Source of the DNA: Streptomyces glomeratus
Lineage (GTDB): Bacteria; Actinomycetota; Actinomycetes; Streptomycetales; Streptomycetaceae
Length of the DNA: 64,000 nt
Assembly (NCBI RefSeq): GCF_021462825.1
Contig: NZ_JAKEEB010000015.1
Span: 102,092-166,091, forward strand
Direction: 5' to 3'
Both the position numbers and the translations under genes were made by a program. Of this stretch, positions 8,223 to 15,905 are shown piece after piece. Below the pieces are notes generated by a model that saw nothing but the letters and a program-made list of their open reading frames with translations, was not told where the DNA came from and did no database searches. Numbering within the stretch: the stretch's first letter is position 1; every line of letters starts with the position of its first letter.

Positions 8223-9038
8223 TCAGGTGCCGCTGAGGCCGTGGTGAGCTGCCCAGTTCAGCGCGTAGTCGGCGACTTCTTCCCAACCGTCCTGGCCGAG
8301 GATGAAGTGGGAGCGGCCGGGGAACTCGTGGTACTCGGTGACGGCGGGGGACTTGCGGTACAGGCGCCAGTTGGCCTTGTTCAGCTTCGGCGGCACGATG
8401 TGGTCGGCCTCGCCGGCGATGAAGAGCAGGGGAGCGCGCCGCCGGTTGCGGAAGTCGACCTTTGTGGCGGCGCGGGGGTTGAAGTTGGCGAACGCGCCCT
8501 GGAAGAGCACGCGGGCCGAGCCGGGCACCTGATAGCGCTCGTAGACGGCGGCGGACTCCGCCTCGCCGAGCGTGTTGGTGAAGGCGTAGTGGAACTGCTG
8601 CGGCGTCAGGGCGATCGCCTTGTTCTTGTTGGCGGGGTTGCCGAGGACCGGCCAGGCCGACTTCAGCGTGGAGTACGGCAGTGGAAGGACGCCCTTGACG
8701 GGTGCGGAGTCGACGGCGACACCGGCGCTGCCCAGTCCGCGGTCCAGCAGGATCTGCGTGACGGCTCCGCCGAAGGAGTGCCCGATGATGACGGGCGCCT
8801 GATCCAGGCGGCGGATGACCTCCTCGTAGCGGGCGATCACCTCGCGCAGCCCCACTCCCGCGACACGGGAGGGGTCGCGCCGTATCTCCTCGACCTCGCC
8901 GTCCAGGCCCGGCCAGGCGGGGGCGATGACCCGGTATCCCTGCGCCTGGTAGCGCTCGGACCATTTCTCCCAGCTGCGGGGGGTCATCCAGAGCCCGTGG
9001 ATCAGTACGACGGTGCGGGCGGGGGAGGTGCCGGTCAT
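8223..9038 (-). CDS. Alpha/beta hydrolase
   Basis: This 271-residue soluble protein has the alpha/beta-hydrolase fold. It shows the oxyanion-hole segment LIHGLWM (about residues 12-18), the nucleophile elbow GHSFGG (Ser about 93), the acid in IAGEADHIVPP (about residue 210) and the base His in GRSHFILGQDGW (about 244). It is probably a carboxylester or related hydrolase; the substrate cannot be read from the sequence. The ATG at 9038 has a TGGAG ribosome site about 7 bases upstream. The promoter region carries the TetR-type operator shared with the convergent tetR gene. Confidence 0.85.
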   Translation of the reverse strand: MTGTSPARTVVLIHGLWMTPRSWEKWSERYQAQGYRVIAPAWPGLDGEVEEIRRDPSRVAGVGLREVIARYEEVIRRLDQAPVIIGHSFGGAVTQILLDRGLGSAGVAVDSAPVKGVLPLPYSTLKSAWPVLGNPANKNKAIALTPQQFHYAFTNTLGEAESAAVYERYQVPGSARVLFQGAFANFNPRAATKVDFRNRRRAPLLFIAGEADHIVPPKLNKANWRLYRKSPAVTEYHEFPGRSHFILGQDGWEEVADYALNWAAHHGLSGT

Positions 9039-9056
9039 CGGAACTCCAGAAGGCTA

Positions 9057-9078
9057 GATAGAACGTTCTGTTCACTTG
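9057..9078 (-). promoter_or_regulatory. Second copy of the TetR operator, hydrolase promoter
   Basis: Here the core is a perfect palindrome, AGAACGTTCT (9060-9069), flanked by GAT on one side and GTTCACTTG on the other. It matches the tetR promoter element at 19 of 22 positions. It starts 18 bp upstream of the hydrolase ATG (9038), where bound repressor would block transcription. Confidence 0.65.
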
Positions 9079-9366
9079 TGACGGTACGCCGCGTCGTTGC
9101 CCGAAGCAATCGGGGGGAGGGGCGGCTTCGTCACACCTCTGGCCCGCAGGCCTCCGCAGGGCGGCCTGGCCGCCCGTGTCCCACGACGACTCGGCCGCTG
9201 ATCAGGAGATGCGGACCCCTTCGGTATCCCTGAGTAGGACCACGCCGGCGAGGTCGTCCGGAACCACCGTGCACATCGAACGACCGGAGGAAACCGTGGC
9301 GGCACCCCCGCTCTGCGCGCCCCCGCCGGCGGAGGTGTTCATGGTTCCTCGCTACGGGGCGGGCGG
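9079..9366. other. Intergenic stretch with no recognised gene
   Basis: About 290 bp lie between the hydrolase operator and the end of anmK. Frames here are open only because of GC content, and I see no protein family, repeat or RNA in it. Confidence 0.4.
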
Positions 9367-10545
9367 TCAGTGGACGGCTTCGGCGATCCTCAGCAGGCGC
9401 GGCGGCCGCGCGGCGGGCTCGGGCAGACGCAGCGGCGACAGACCGGGCGTGATGCTGCCCAGCAGCGCGGCGCGGCGGGCACCCGTACCCGAGGGAATGG
9501 CGCCGGGCAGGCCGTGCACGGTGAGGAAGCCCAGCACGGCGAACGCCAGCGCCTCCTTCGCGTCCGATGGAAGCCCCAGCTCGTCACTGGGGCGCAGCTC
9601 CACACCGGGCAGCTCCTCGGCGATCATCCGCATCAGCACCGGATTGCGCAGGCCACCCCCGGACACCACCAGGCTCGTGACCCCGTGGGCGCGGCAGGAG
9701 TCCGCCACCGTGACGGCCGTCAGCCTGGTCAGGGTGGCCAGCACGTCGTCCGGTTCGGGCGTGGGCACCGCGGCCAGCGCCCGCAGCAGATACGGCAGGT
9801 GGAAGTGCTCCTTTCCGGTGCTCTTCGGCGCGGGCCTGCCGTAGTACGGATCATCGAGGAGCGCCGTGAGCAGGTCGGGGATGACGCGGCCGGCACCCGC
9901 CCGGCGGCCGTCCTCGTCGTAGGCGGCGGCCCCCTCGGTGAAGTGGCGGACGGCGGCGTCCAGGAGCGCGTTGGCGGGACCGGTGTCGAAGGCCAGGGGC
10001 TCCGTGCCGGGCGCGAGGACCGTGACATTCGCGATACCGCCCAGATTCAGCGCCGCCGGCACACCCGGCAGCCCCCGCAGGAGCAGGGTGTCGGTCATAC
10101 CGACCAGCGGGGCTCCCTGTCCCCCCGCGGCCACATCCCGGCTGCGCAGGTCGGAGACGACCGGGAGCCCGGTGGCTTCGGCGATCCACGCGGGCCGGCC
10201 CAGCTGCAGGGTGCCGCGGACGGTGCCGTCCTCCACCCAGTGATGCATGGTCTGGCCGTGGGACACCACCAGGTCCGCGGTGCCGTCGCACAGCTCGCTC
10301 AGGGCACGCCCGGCGGCGCCGGCGAACGCCTGCCCGATGCCGGTGTCCAGCGCGCACACGGCCTGGGTGGTCGTTGGCGCGGGCGGCAGCGTGGCGGCGA
10401 TCAGTCCGCGCAGTTCGTCCGGATAGGGGACGGTGAGGTGGCCGAGCGGCCGCATGTGCAGGGTGTCGCCGTCCAGGGTGAGGTCCGTGGCGGCCGCCTC
10501 GATGGCGTCGTACGAGGTGCCCGACATCAGGCCGATCACACGCAT
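9367..10545 (-). CDS. anmK: Anhydro-N-acetylmuramic acid kinase
   Basis: This 392-residue kinase phosphorylates and opens 1,6-anhydro-MurNAc to MurNAc-6-phosphate, the substrate of MurQ. Family motifs are present: GLMSGTSYDAIE at the N-terminus, VVSHGQTMHHW, LNLGGIANVTVL, FDTGPANALLD and, near the end, VVSGGGLRNPVLM. The true start is the ATG at 10545 (MRVIGLMSGTS), with GGGAG upstream; the longer open frame to 10623 adds only arginine/proline-rich sequence. It follows the symporter gene on the same strand, separated by a strong hairpin. murQ is encoded about 4 kb away, so the pathway for recycling cell-wall sugars is nearly complete in this region. Confidence 0.92.
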   Translation of the reverse strand: MRVIGLMSGTSYDAIEAAATDLTLDGDTLHMRPLGHLTVPYPDELRGLIAATLPPAPTTTQAVCALDTGIGQAFAGAAGRALSELCDGTADLVVSHGQTMHHWVEDGTVRGTLQLGRPAWIAEATGLPVVSDLRSRDVAAGGQGAPLVGMTDTLLLRGLPGVPAALNLGGIANVTVLAPGTEPLAFDTGPANALLDAAVRHFTEGAAAYDEDGRRAGAGRVIPDLLTALLDDPYYGRPAPKSTGKEHFHLPYLLRALAAVPTPEPDDVLATLTRLTAVTVADSCRAHGVTSLVVSGGGLRNPVLMRMIAEELPGVELRPSDELGLPSDAKEALAFAVLGFLTVHGLPGAIPSGTGARRAALLGSITPGLSPLRLPEPAARPPRLLRIAEAVH

Positions 10546-10589
10546 GGCTTCTCCCAAGTAAGGATCACGGGGCGGACGGGTGGGCCCGC

Positions 10590-10624
10590 GGTGCGGGGCC
10601 GCCTCCGGTGGGCGGCCCCGCACC
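10590..10624 (-). terminator. Strong hairpin between symporter gene and anmK
   Basis: GGTGCGGGGCCGCC (10590-10603) pairs perfectly with GGCGGCCCCGCACC (10611-10624) over 14 bp with a 7-base loop. It sits 12 bp after the symporter stop on the minus strand and 45 bp before the anmK start, so it may end or attenuate transcription between them. Confidence 0.7.
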
Positions 10625-10635
10625 CCGGGCGTTTG

Positions 10636-12222
10636 TCACTCCCTGCCGGCTCCCGCCGCCACGCGGCCCGACCCGGAACCGGACTCCGGCTCACCGCCGG
10701 GCAGCCCCACCTCGTTCACCTGGGCCACCTGCGGCGCGCGATGCAACAGGCTCGTCACACCGCCCACCACCAGCGTGATCAGCACGCCGATCGGTACGAG
10801 CCACTGGGCCGCGATCGCGGTGGGCACCATCGCCCCGGCCACCGTGACGTCGATCTTGACCTCGCGCACGATGTAGGTCATCACCGCGACCGTCACCACG
10901 AAGGCCACCATGGAGTCGACCTCGTTGGCCCGCTTGACCAGCCGCCCCAGCAGGAACGCGCCGAGCAGTGCGCCGTAGGTGTAGCCCGCGATGGTCAGGC
11001 CGGTCAGATACACATTGCCCGTGCCGGCGCTGAACGCACAGGCGAAGACGGCCATGAGCACCGCCCACACCAGCGTCATCACCCGGGCCAGCTTGAGCAG
11101 GGTCTCCTCGGAGGGGGTGCTGCGGAAGAAGCTGTGGATGATGTCGGCGACCGTCGAGTTCGACATGGAGTTCAGTGCCGAGGACAGCGAGCCCATCGCG
11201 GCGCCGAGGATGCCGGCCACGAGCAGACCGGAGATCACCACGGGCAGCCCGTGCAGGATGAAGTTCGGGTAGAGGTTGTCGGAGCTGGTCAGGCCCAGGT
11301 CCTTGAAGCCCTTGCCCTGGTTGTACGACCACAGCAGCGCGCCGACGAGGGAGAAGGCGGCGAACTGGAGGGTGACGAAGACACCCGAGGCGATCATGGC
11401 CTTCTGGCCGTCACGCAGCGAGCGGGTGGCCAGGACGCGCTGGACGATCAGCTGGTCGGAGCCGTGGCTGGCCATCGCGAAGATGGCGCCGCCGATGATC
11501 GCGGTCGGCAGGGCGAACGGGCTGGTGAGGATGTGCGCCAGGTCGAAGTTGGTGTCGAAGAGCCTGAAGTGGCCGGTGTGCAGTGCGCCGGCGAGGCCGT
11601 CACCGCCGACGTGGCCGGACAGCACGGCGATGGTGAGGATCGCTCCGCCCAGGTACAGACCCATCTGGATGGCGTCGGTCCAGATGACCGCCTTGATGCC
11701 ACCGAGGTAGGTGTAGACGACGGTGATCACCGTGAGCACGATGATGATGACGCGGTAGCTCGAGTGCACGCCGAACTCGTCGAGCAGCAGCTTGATCGGG
11801 ATCGCGGAGGCGAACAGCCGGACGCCCTCGGCGAGGAGCCGGGTGAAGACGAAGGTCACCGAGGCGAGCCCCTGCAGCTTGAGCCCGAATCTGCTTCCCA
11901 GGTACTGGTACGCGCTGACGAAGCCGCCGCGCTTGTACAGGGGAATCAGCACGGTGGCCACGACGACGCGTCCGATCACATAGCCGAGGGCCAGTTCGAC
12001 GTTGCCGAACCCCTGGCCGCTGTAGGCACCGCCGGGCACGCTGATGACGGTGAGCACACTGGTCTCGGTGGCGACCACGGAGAACGAGACGGTCCACCAC
12101 GGCATGTGGCCTTCGCCGACGAAGTAGTCCTTCGCCGTTCTCTGCCGTCCGGCCAGGCGCAGTCCGATCACGGCGATGGCGACCAGATAGACGACGACCA
12201 CCACGAGGTCGAGTCGGCGCAC
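10636..12222 (-). CDS. Sodium:solute symporter (SSS family)
   Basis: The 528-residue protein has about 13 membrane helices. It carries SSS-family features such as AKDYFVGEGHMPWW after helix 1, the VVATETSVLTVISVPG sodium-site region, and IGGAIFAMASHGSDQLIVQR in the middle. It starts at GTG 12222 with an AGGAGAG ribosome site overlapping the end of the NagK-like gene. Because it lies between a GlcNAc/MurNAc-type kinase and anmK, it is likely to import a cell-wall amino sugar or muropeptide sugar; this is inferred from position only. The C-terminal tail is Gly/Ser-rich. Confidence 0.85.
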   Translation of the reverse strand: MRRLDLVVVVVYLVAIAVIGLRLAGRQRTAKDYFVGEGHMPWWTVSFSVVATETSVLTVISVPGGAYSGQGFGNVELALGYVIGRVVVATVLIPLYKRGGFVSAYQYLGSRFGLKLQGLASVTFVFTRLLAEGVRLFASAIPIKLLLDEFGVHSSYRVIIIVLTVITVVYTYLGGIKAVIWTDAIQMGLYLGGAILTIAVLSGHVGGDGLAGALHTGHFRLFDTNFDLAHILTSPFALPTAIIGGAIFAMASHGSDQLIVQRVLATRSLRDGQKAMIASGVFVTLQFAAFSLVGALLWSYNQGKGFKDLGLTSSDNLYPNFILHGLPVVISGLLVAGILGAAMGSLSSALNSMSNSTVADIIHSFFRSTPSEETLLKLARVMTLVWAVLMAVFACAFSAGTGNVYLTGLTIAGYTYGALLGAFLLGRLVKRANEVDSMVAFVVTVAVMTYIVREVKIDVTVAGAMVPTAIAAQWLVPIGVLITLVVGGVTSLLHRAPQVAQVNEVGLPGGEPESGSGSGRVAAGAGRE

Positions 12223-12230
12223 GCTCTCTC

Positions 12231-13232
12231 CTAGGCATCGGCCGCCGGGGTCACCGGCGGGGTGGGGACAGTGGGGAGGGGTGCCGTCCGCCGTACGCGG
12301 GCGACATGGGCTTCGTGCGGAGCCGAGGCGTCCAGCGCCAGCAGGCGCGCCCCGTCCAGTGGGTCCCCGAGCGGGGGCCGCAGGTGAAGGGGGCGCGGAG
12401 AGCCGGTGAGCGCTGTCCTGAGCGGGCCGAGGAGCGGTTCACCCAGGCCGGTGAGCCCGCCGGTGACGGTGACGGGCAGCGTGTCGCCGCCGCCGATCCG
12501 GCGCGCGGCCGTGAGCACGGCCTCGCCGAGCGCGGCGGCGGCGTCCCGGACGATCGCGGAGGCAACGGCGTCACCCGCGGCGGCGGCCCGGGCCACGTCC
12601 GGGGCGAAGGACGCGGCGGTACGGGCGGGGTTGCCGTCCCGTCCGACGGCCGAGGGCATCCGGTCGGGGTCGCCGAAGCGCTCGACGGCGGCGGCCAGCA
12701 GCGCGGTGTCCGGTCCGCGTCCGTCGTGGGCGCGGAGCGCGGCCCGCAGTCCCGCCGCACCGATCCAGGCGCCGCTGCCCTCGTCACCGAGCCAGGGTCC
12801 CCAGCCGTCGACGCGGGCGTACGATCCGTCGTCCCCGATGCCGATGGCGACGGAGCCGGTGCCGATCGCGAGCACCACTCCGGTGCGGCCGCCGAGGGCG
12901 CCCGCGTGGGCGGTTACGGCGTCGCTGGTGACGGCCACCTCCTCCGTGGGCAGGTCGTCGAGGAGCAGGGTGGCCAGTTCACGGGCCGCCTCCGGTGCGG
13001 CGGCCGCCCCCGCGGCCCCGACGCAGACCGTCGCCAGCCGCTGTGGGGGCTCCTGCTCCAGGAGCGGGAGGACCGCGGCGGACACGGCGGCACGGGCCGC
13101 TGCCACTCCGTTGTCGGCGGCGAGCCCGGGGGCACCGGGTACCTCGTGGACGTCATGGGCGGGTTGGCCGCCGCTCCACAGCACGGCACGACAGCCGGTC
13201 TTGCCGAGGTCCACCGCCACTGCTGCTGTCAT
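12231..13232 (-). CDS. N-acetylglucosamine kinase-like sugar kinase (BadF/NagK fold)
   Basis: This 333-residue ASKHA-fold kinase shows the first phosphate loop at AVDLGKTGCRAVLW (canonical DGGGTKT-like), an adenosine-type segment LAIGTGSVAIGIG and the WGPWLGDEGSGAWIG signature typical of BadF/BadG and GlcNAc kinases. It probably phosphorylates GlcNAc, MurNAc or a related sugar brought in by the symporter encoded 8 bp downstream. It is the first gene of a minus-strand operon whose promoter (TTGACA-18-GATACT) faces murR. A Pro/Thr-rich tail follows the fold. Confidence 0.85.
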   Translation of the reverse strand: MTAAVAVDLGKTGCRAVLWSGGQPAHDVHEVPGAPGLAADNGVAAARAAVSAAVLPLLEQEPPQRLATVCVGAAGAAAAPEAARELATLLLDDLPTEEVAVTSDAVTAHAGALGGRTGVVLAIGTGSVAIGIGDDGSYARVDGWGPWLGDEGSGAWIGAAGLRAALRAHDGRGPDTALLAAAVERFGDPDRMPSAVGRDGNPARTAASFAPDVARAAAAGDAVASAIVRDAAAALGEAVLTAARRIGGGDTLPVTVTGGLTGLGEPLLGPLRTALTGSPRPLHLRPPLGDPLDGARLLALDASAPHEAHVARVRRTAPLPTVPTPPVTPAADA

Positions 13233-13323
13233 GGGGCACGCCTTCGTGTCTCCAGGGATCCGGCGCGTCGGACGGTCACGGGACGGCCGCCGGGCCGGTG
13301 ACCGGCCGGATCGCGGTCCAGCG

Positions 13324-13353
13324 AGTATCCGAAGGCCGACCTCCGAATGTCAA
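13324..13353 (-). promoter_or_regulatory. Housekeeping-type promoter of the nagK-symporter operon
   Basis: Reading leftwards, TTGACA (13353-13348), an 18-bp spacer, and GATACT (13329-13324) make a near-consensus sigma-70/HrdB promoter about 90 bp upstream of the kinase start. This is rare clarity for a high-GC genome. Confidence 0.65.
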
Positions 13354-13356
13354 TAA

Positions 13357-13383
13357 GTAACCTCTCATAGCCAGGCGCGTAAC
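13357..13383. promoter_or_regulatory. Candidate MurR operator between divergent promoters
   Basis: GTAAC occurs at 13357-13361 and again at 13379-13383, 22 bp apart (two helical turns), in the narrow space between the two -35 boxes. A dimeric MurR/RpiR protein bound here could control both promoters. This is inferred from placement. Confidence 0.35.
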
Positions 13384-13386
13384 TTT

Positions 13387-13415
13387 TTGACGCACCACCG
13401 AGGCGTGGTTAATGT
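13387..13415 (+). promoter_or_regulatory. Promoter of murR-murQ
   Basis: TTGACG (13387-13392), a 17-bp spacer and TAATGT (13410-13415) form a sigma-70-type promoter 31 bp upstream of the murR ATG. An AGGAGGGAA ribosome site at about 13431-13439 follows. Confidence 0.65.
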
Positions 13416-13445
13416 GTCGCCCACCCACTCAGGAGGGAACGGCCC

Positions 13446-14393
13446 ATGGCCCGCCAGGAACGATCCCGCACACCGGCCCGGCCGGCGGAGGACACCACTC
13501 CCGCCGCCACCCTGGCGCGCATCCGCGCGGCGCTGCCGACCCTCGCCCCCTCGGAACGGAGGGTGGCCGACGCCGTCCTGGCCGATCCGGGGCAGGCCTC
13601 GGAGCTGTCCATCAGCGCCCTCGGTGAGAAGGCCGACACCTCGGTGGCCACCGTGATGCGCTTCTGCCGGGCCATAGGCATCACCAACTACCCCCAGCTG
13701 CGCCTCGCCCTGGCCGCGGCCGCCGCCCACGAGCACGCTGTCGGCGGCGAACGCCCGGCGCCGGGCACCGACATCAGCGCCACCGACACACTGGACGAGA
13801 TCGTCAAGAAGATCATCTACAACGAGGTGCGCGCCCTGGAGGACTCCGGGGCCGGGCTGGATCTCCAGGCGCTGGGCCGTGCGGTGGACGCCGTGGCCGG
13901 GGCCCGGCGGATCGACATCTTCGGCGTCGGCGCCAGCGCCTTCGTCGGCCAGGACCTGCATCAGAAGCTGCACCGCATCGGCCACATGGCCTTCATCTGG
14001 ACCGACCGGCACGCCGCCCTCACCGCCGCCGCCCTCCTCGGGCCCGGTGACGTGGCCCTCGCCATCTCCCACTCCGGGGAGACCGAGGACACCCTCGAGC
14101 CCCTCCAGGCCGCCGCCGAACGCGGCGCCACCACCATCGCCCTCACCAACGTCCCGCGCTCCACCCTCGCGGAGAGCGCGGACCTCGTGCTGACGACATG
14201 CGCCCGGGAGACCCCCTTCCGCTCCGGTGCGACCGTCAGCCGCATCGCGCAACTCGCGCTGGTGGATTGCCTGTTCGTCGGGGTTGCGCAGCGCTCCTTC
14301 GACGAGACGACCGCGGCGCTGGAGAAGGCCTACGGGGCCATCCAGCGCCGCAGGCGCCCGCAGCCTCCCCGCCGCACATCCGCCGGCGACTGA
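13446..14393 (+). CDS. murR: MurR/RpiR-family transcriptional regulator
   Basis: This 315-residue regulator has an N-terminal RpiR helix-turn-helix (about residues 20-95, with LAPSERRVADAVL and SISALGEKADTSVATVMRFC) and a C-terminal SIS sugar-phosphate-binding domain (about 130-275, with IDIFGVGASAFVGQDL and ALAISHSGETEDTL). MurNAc-6-phosphate is the likely effector because murQ follows 74 bp downstream and a kinase/symporter operon is divergent. I infer that it represses both operons when MurNAc-6-P is low. The C-terminus is basic and Arg/Pro-rich. Confidence 0.88.
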   Translation: MARQERSRTPARPAEDTTPAATLARIRAALPTLAPSERRVADAVLADPGQASELSISALGEKADTSVATVMRFCRAIGITNYPQLRLALAAAAAHEHAVGGERPAPGTDISATDTLDEIVKKIIYNEVRALEDSGAGLDLQALGRAVDAVAGARRIDIFGVGASAFVGQDLHQKLHRIGHMAFIWTDRHAALTAAALLGPGDVALAISHSGETEDTLEPLQAAAERGATTIALTNVPRSTLAESADLVLTTCARETPFRSGATVSRIAQLALVDCLFVGVAQRSFDETTAALEKAYGAIQRRRRPQPPRRTSAGD

Positions 14394-14467
14394 CCGCCGA
14401 CGCCGCTTCTCCCTCCGCATCCTTCAGCACCGCCCCTCAGCACCATCCTTGAAAGGACGACCGCGCC

Positions 14468-15394
14468 GTGGACCTCAGCACACTGGCCACAGAGAGCCGC
14501 AACGAGCGGACCGCAGAGCTGGACCGCATGCCGGTCTCCGAACTGCTCTCGGTCATGAACGCCGAGGACCAGACCGTCGCCCTCGCGGTCCGTGATGCCC
14601 TCCCGGAGATCGGGTCGGCCGTCGAAGCGATCACGGAGTCCCTGCGCCGGGGCGGACGGCTGATCTACATCGGTGCCGGCACCAGCGGCCGCATCGGCCT
14701 GCTCGACGCGGTCGAGTGCCCGCCCACCTTCGGCACCTCCCCCGAGCAGGTGGTGGGCCTGCTGTCCGGAGGCCCGGACGCCTTCGTCGTGGCGGTCGAG
14801 GGGGCCGAGGACGAACCCGAGAGGGCGGCCGCCGACCTCGACGAGGTCGGCGTGGACGACAAGGACACGGTCGTCGGACTCGCCGCCAGTGGCCGTACCC
14901 CCTATGTGATCGGCGGCCTGAAGCACGCCGCCGCCAAGGGAGCCGTCACGGTGTCGGTCGCCTGTAACCGCGACGCGGTCGTCAGCCGCTACGCCGACAT
15001 CCCGATCGAGGTCTCCACCGGCCCCGAGCTCCTGACCGGGTCGACCCGCCTCAAGGGCGGCACCGCCGAGAAGATGGTCTGCAACATGCTCTCGACCGCG
15101 TCGATGGTGCGCGTGGGCAAGGTCTACGGGAACCTCATGGTCGACGTCCGGGCCAGCAACGACAAGCTCGTCGACCGCGCCCGCCGCATGGTCGTCGAGG
15201 CCACCGGCACCGACCCCGACACGGCCGCGGAGGCTCTGCAGGCGGCCGGCGGCCACGCCAAGACCGCCATCGTCATGCTGCTCACCCACTCCACCGCTCA
15301 GGAGGCCGCCCGAGCCCTGGAGCAGGCAGCCGGTGACACCCGGACCGCCATCGCAGGTTCGAAGGCGGAGGCGCACGGATCGGCTGGTTCCTGA
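14468..15394 (+). CDS. murQ: N-acetylmuramic acid 6-phosphate etherase
   Basis: This 308-residue SIS-fold lyase cleaves the D-lactyl ether of MurNAc-6-phosphate to give GlcNAc-6-phosphate and lactate. Typical features are the N-terminal TESRNERTAELDRM, the SIS phosphate loop YIGAGTSGRIGLLD, the PPTFGTSPEQVVGLLSGG segment and the later GGTAEKMVCNMLSTASMVR. Length matches the family. The GTG at 14468 has a GAAAGGA ribosome site. It completes a recycling route anhydro-MurNAc (AnmK) to MurNAc-6-P to GlcNAc-6-P. Confidence 0.93.
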   Translation: MDLSTLATESRNERTAELDRMPVSELLSVMNAEDQTVALAVRDALPEIGSAVEAITESLRRGGRLIYIGAGTSGRIGLLDAVECPPTFGTSPEQVVGLLSGGPDAFVVAVEGAEDEPERAAADLDEVGVDDKDTVVGLAASGRTPYVIGGLKHAAAKGAVTVSVACNRDAVVSRYADIPIEVSTGPELLTGSTRLKGGTAEKMVCNMLSTASMVRVGKVYGNLMVDVRASNDKLVDRARRMVVEATGTDPDTAAEALQAAGGHAKTAIVMLLTHSTAQEAARALEQAAGDTRTAIAGSKAEAHGSAGS

Positions 15395-15695
15395 TCCAGG
15401 CCCTACGGACCCGAAGCGCCCGCGGCGCTCTCTCGTGTCCGCGCACCGTCGGCCCATCGCGGCCGGCGACGCCCTGACCCGCAACCTCGACGAACCACCC
15501 ACGATGGGGCACGGACCTGAACGGGTGAACCGCCTCCGGACTCCGCTGTGCCTCGTCGACCCGTCGGTGTCCGCGTATCTCCCGCCCCCGCACCCCGAGC
15601 CTGCCCGGCCTCCGGCATAGCAGCCGGGCGAGAGCGCGCTTCTTCCCTCACTCTGTAGTGGAGGAGGGGGATGGGACGACGGAGGGAGCGGCGAG
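15395..15695. other. Intergenic stretch with no recognised gene
   Basis: About 300 bp separate murQ from the ferredoxin gene. No coding signature, repeat or RNA was recognised. A GGAGG-type ribosome site for the ferredoxin lies at its end. Confidence 0.4.
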
Positions 15696-15905
15696 ATGCA
15701 GATCGTTGTGGACCTCACGCTCTGCCAGGGCTATGCGCAGTGCGTGTTCCTCGCCCCGGAGGTGTTCCGGCTGCACGGGGAGGAGGCATTGCTCTACACA
15801 CCGACCGTCCCCGACGATCAGCTGGAGCGCGTACGCCAGGCCGCGGCGGCGTGTCCCGTGCAGGCCATCCTCGTCGGTGAGGAGGTGAGCGCGGGTGACC
15901 GATGA
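15696..15905 (+). CDS. [3Fe-4S] ferredoxin, P450-type
   Basis: The 69-residue protein has the cluster ligands Cys10 and Cys16 (LCQGYAQC) and Cys54 before Pro (AACPVQAI). This C-x5-C ... CP pattern with a residue other than cysteine in the middle position fits single-cluster [3Fe-4S] ferredoxins that feed actinobacterial P450s. It overlaps the reductase start by 11 bases, and the P450 follows, so electrons probably pass NAD(P)H to reductase to ferredoxin to P450 from one transcript. Confidence 0.88.
   Translation: MQIVVDLTLCQGYAQCVFLAPEVFRLHGEEALLYTPTVPDDQLERVRQAAAACPVQAILVGEEVSAGDR

Noticed and set aside
9370..12234. Plus-strand open frame of 954 codons opposite anmK and the symporter
   Set aside because: Low-complexity Gly/Arg/His-rich translation without any motif; the minus strand encodes well-defined proteins.
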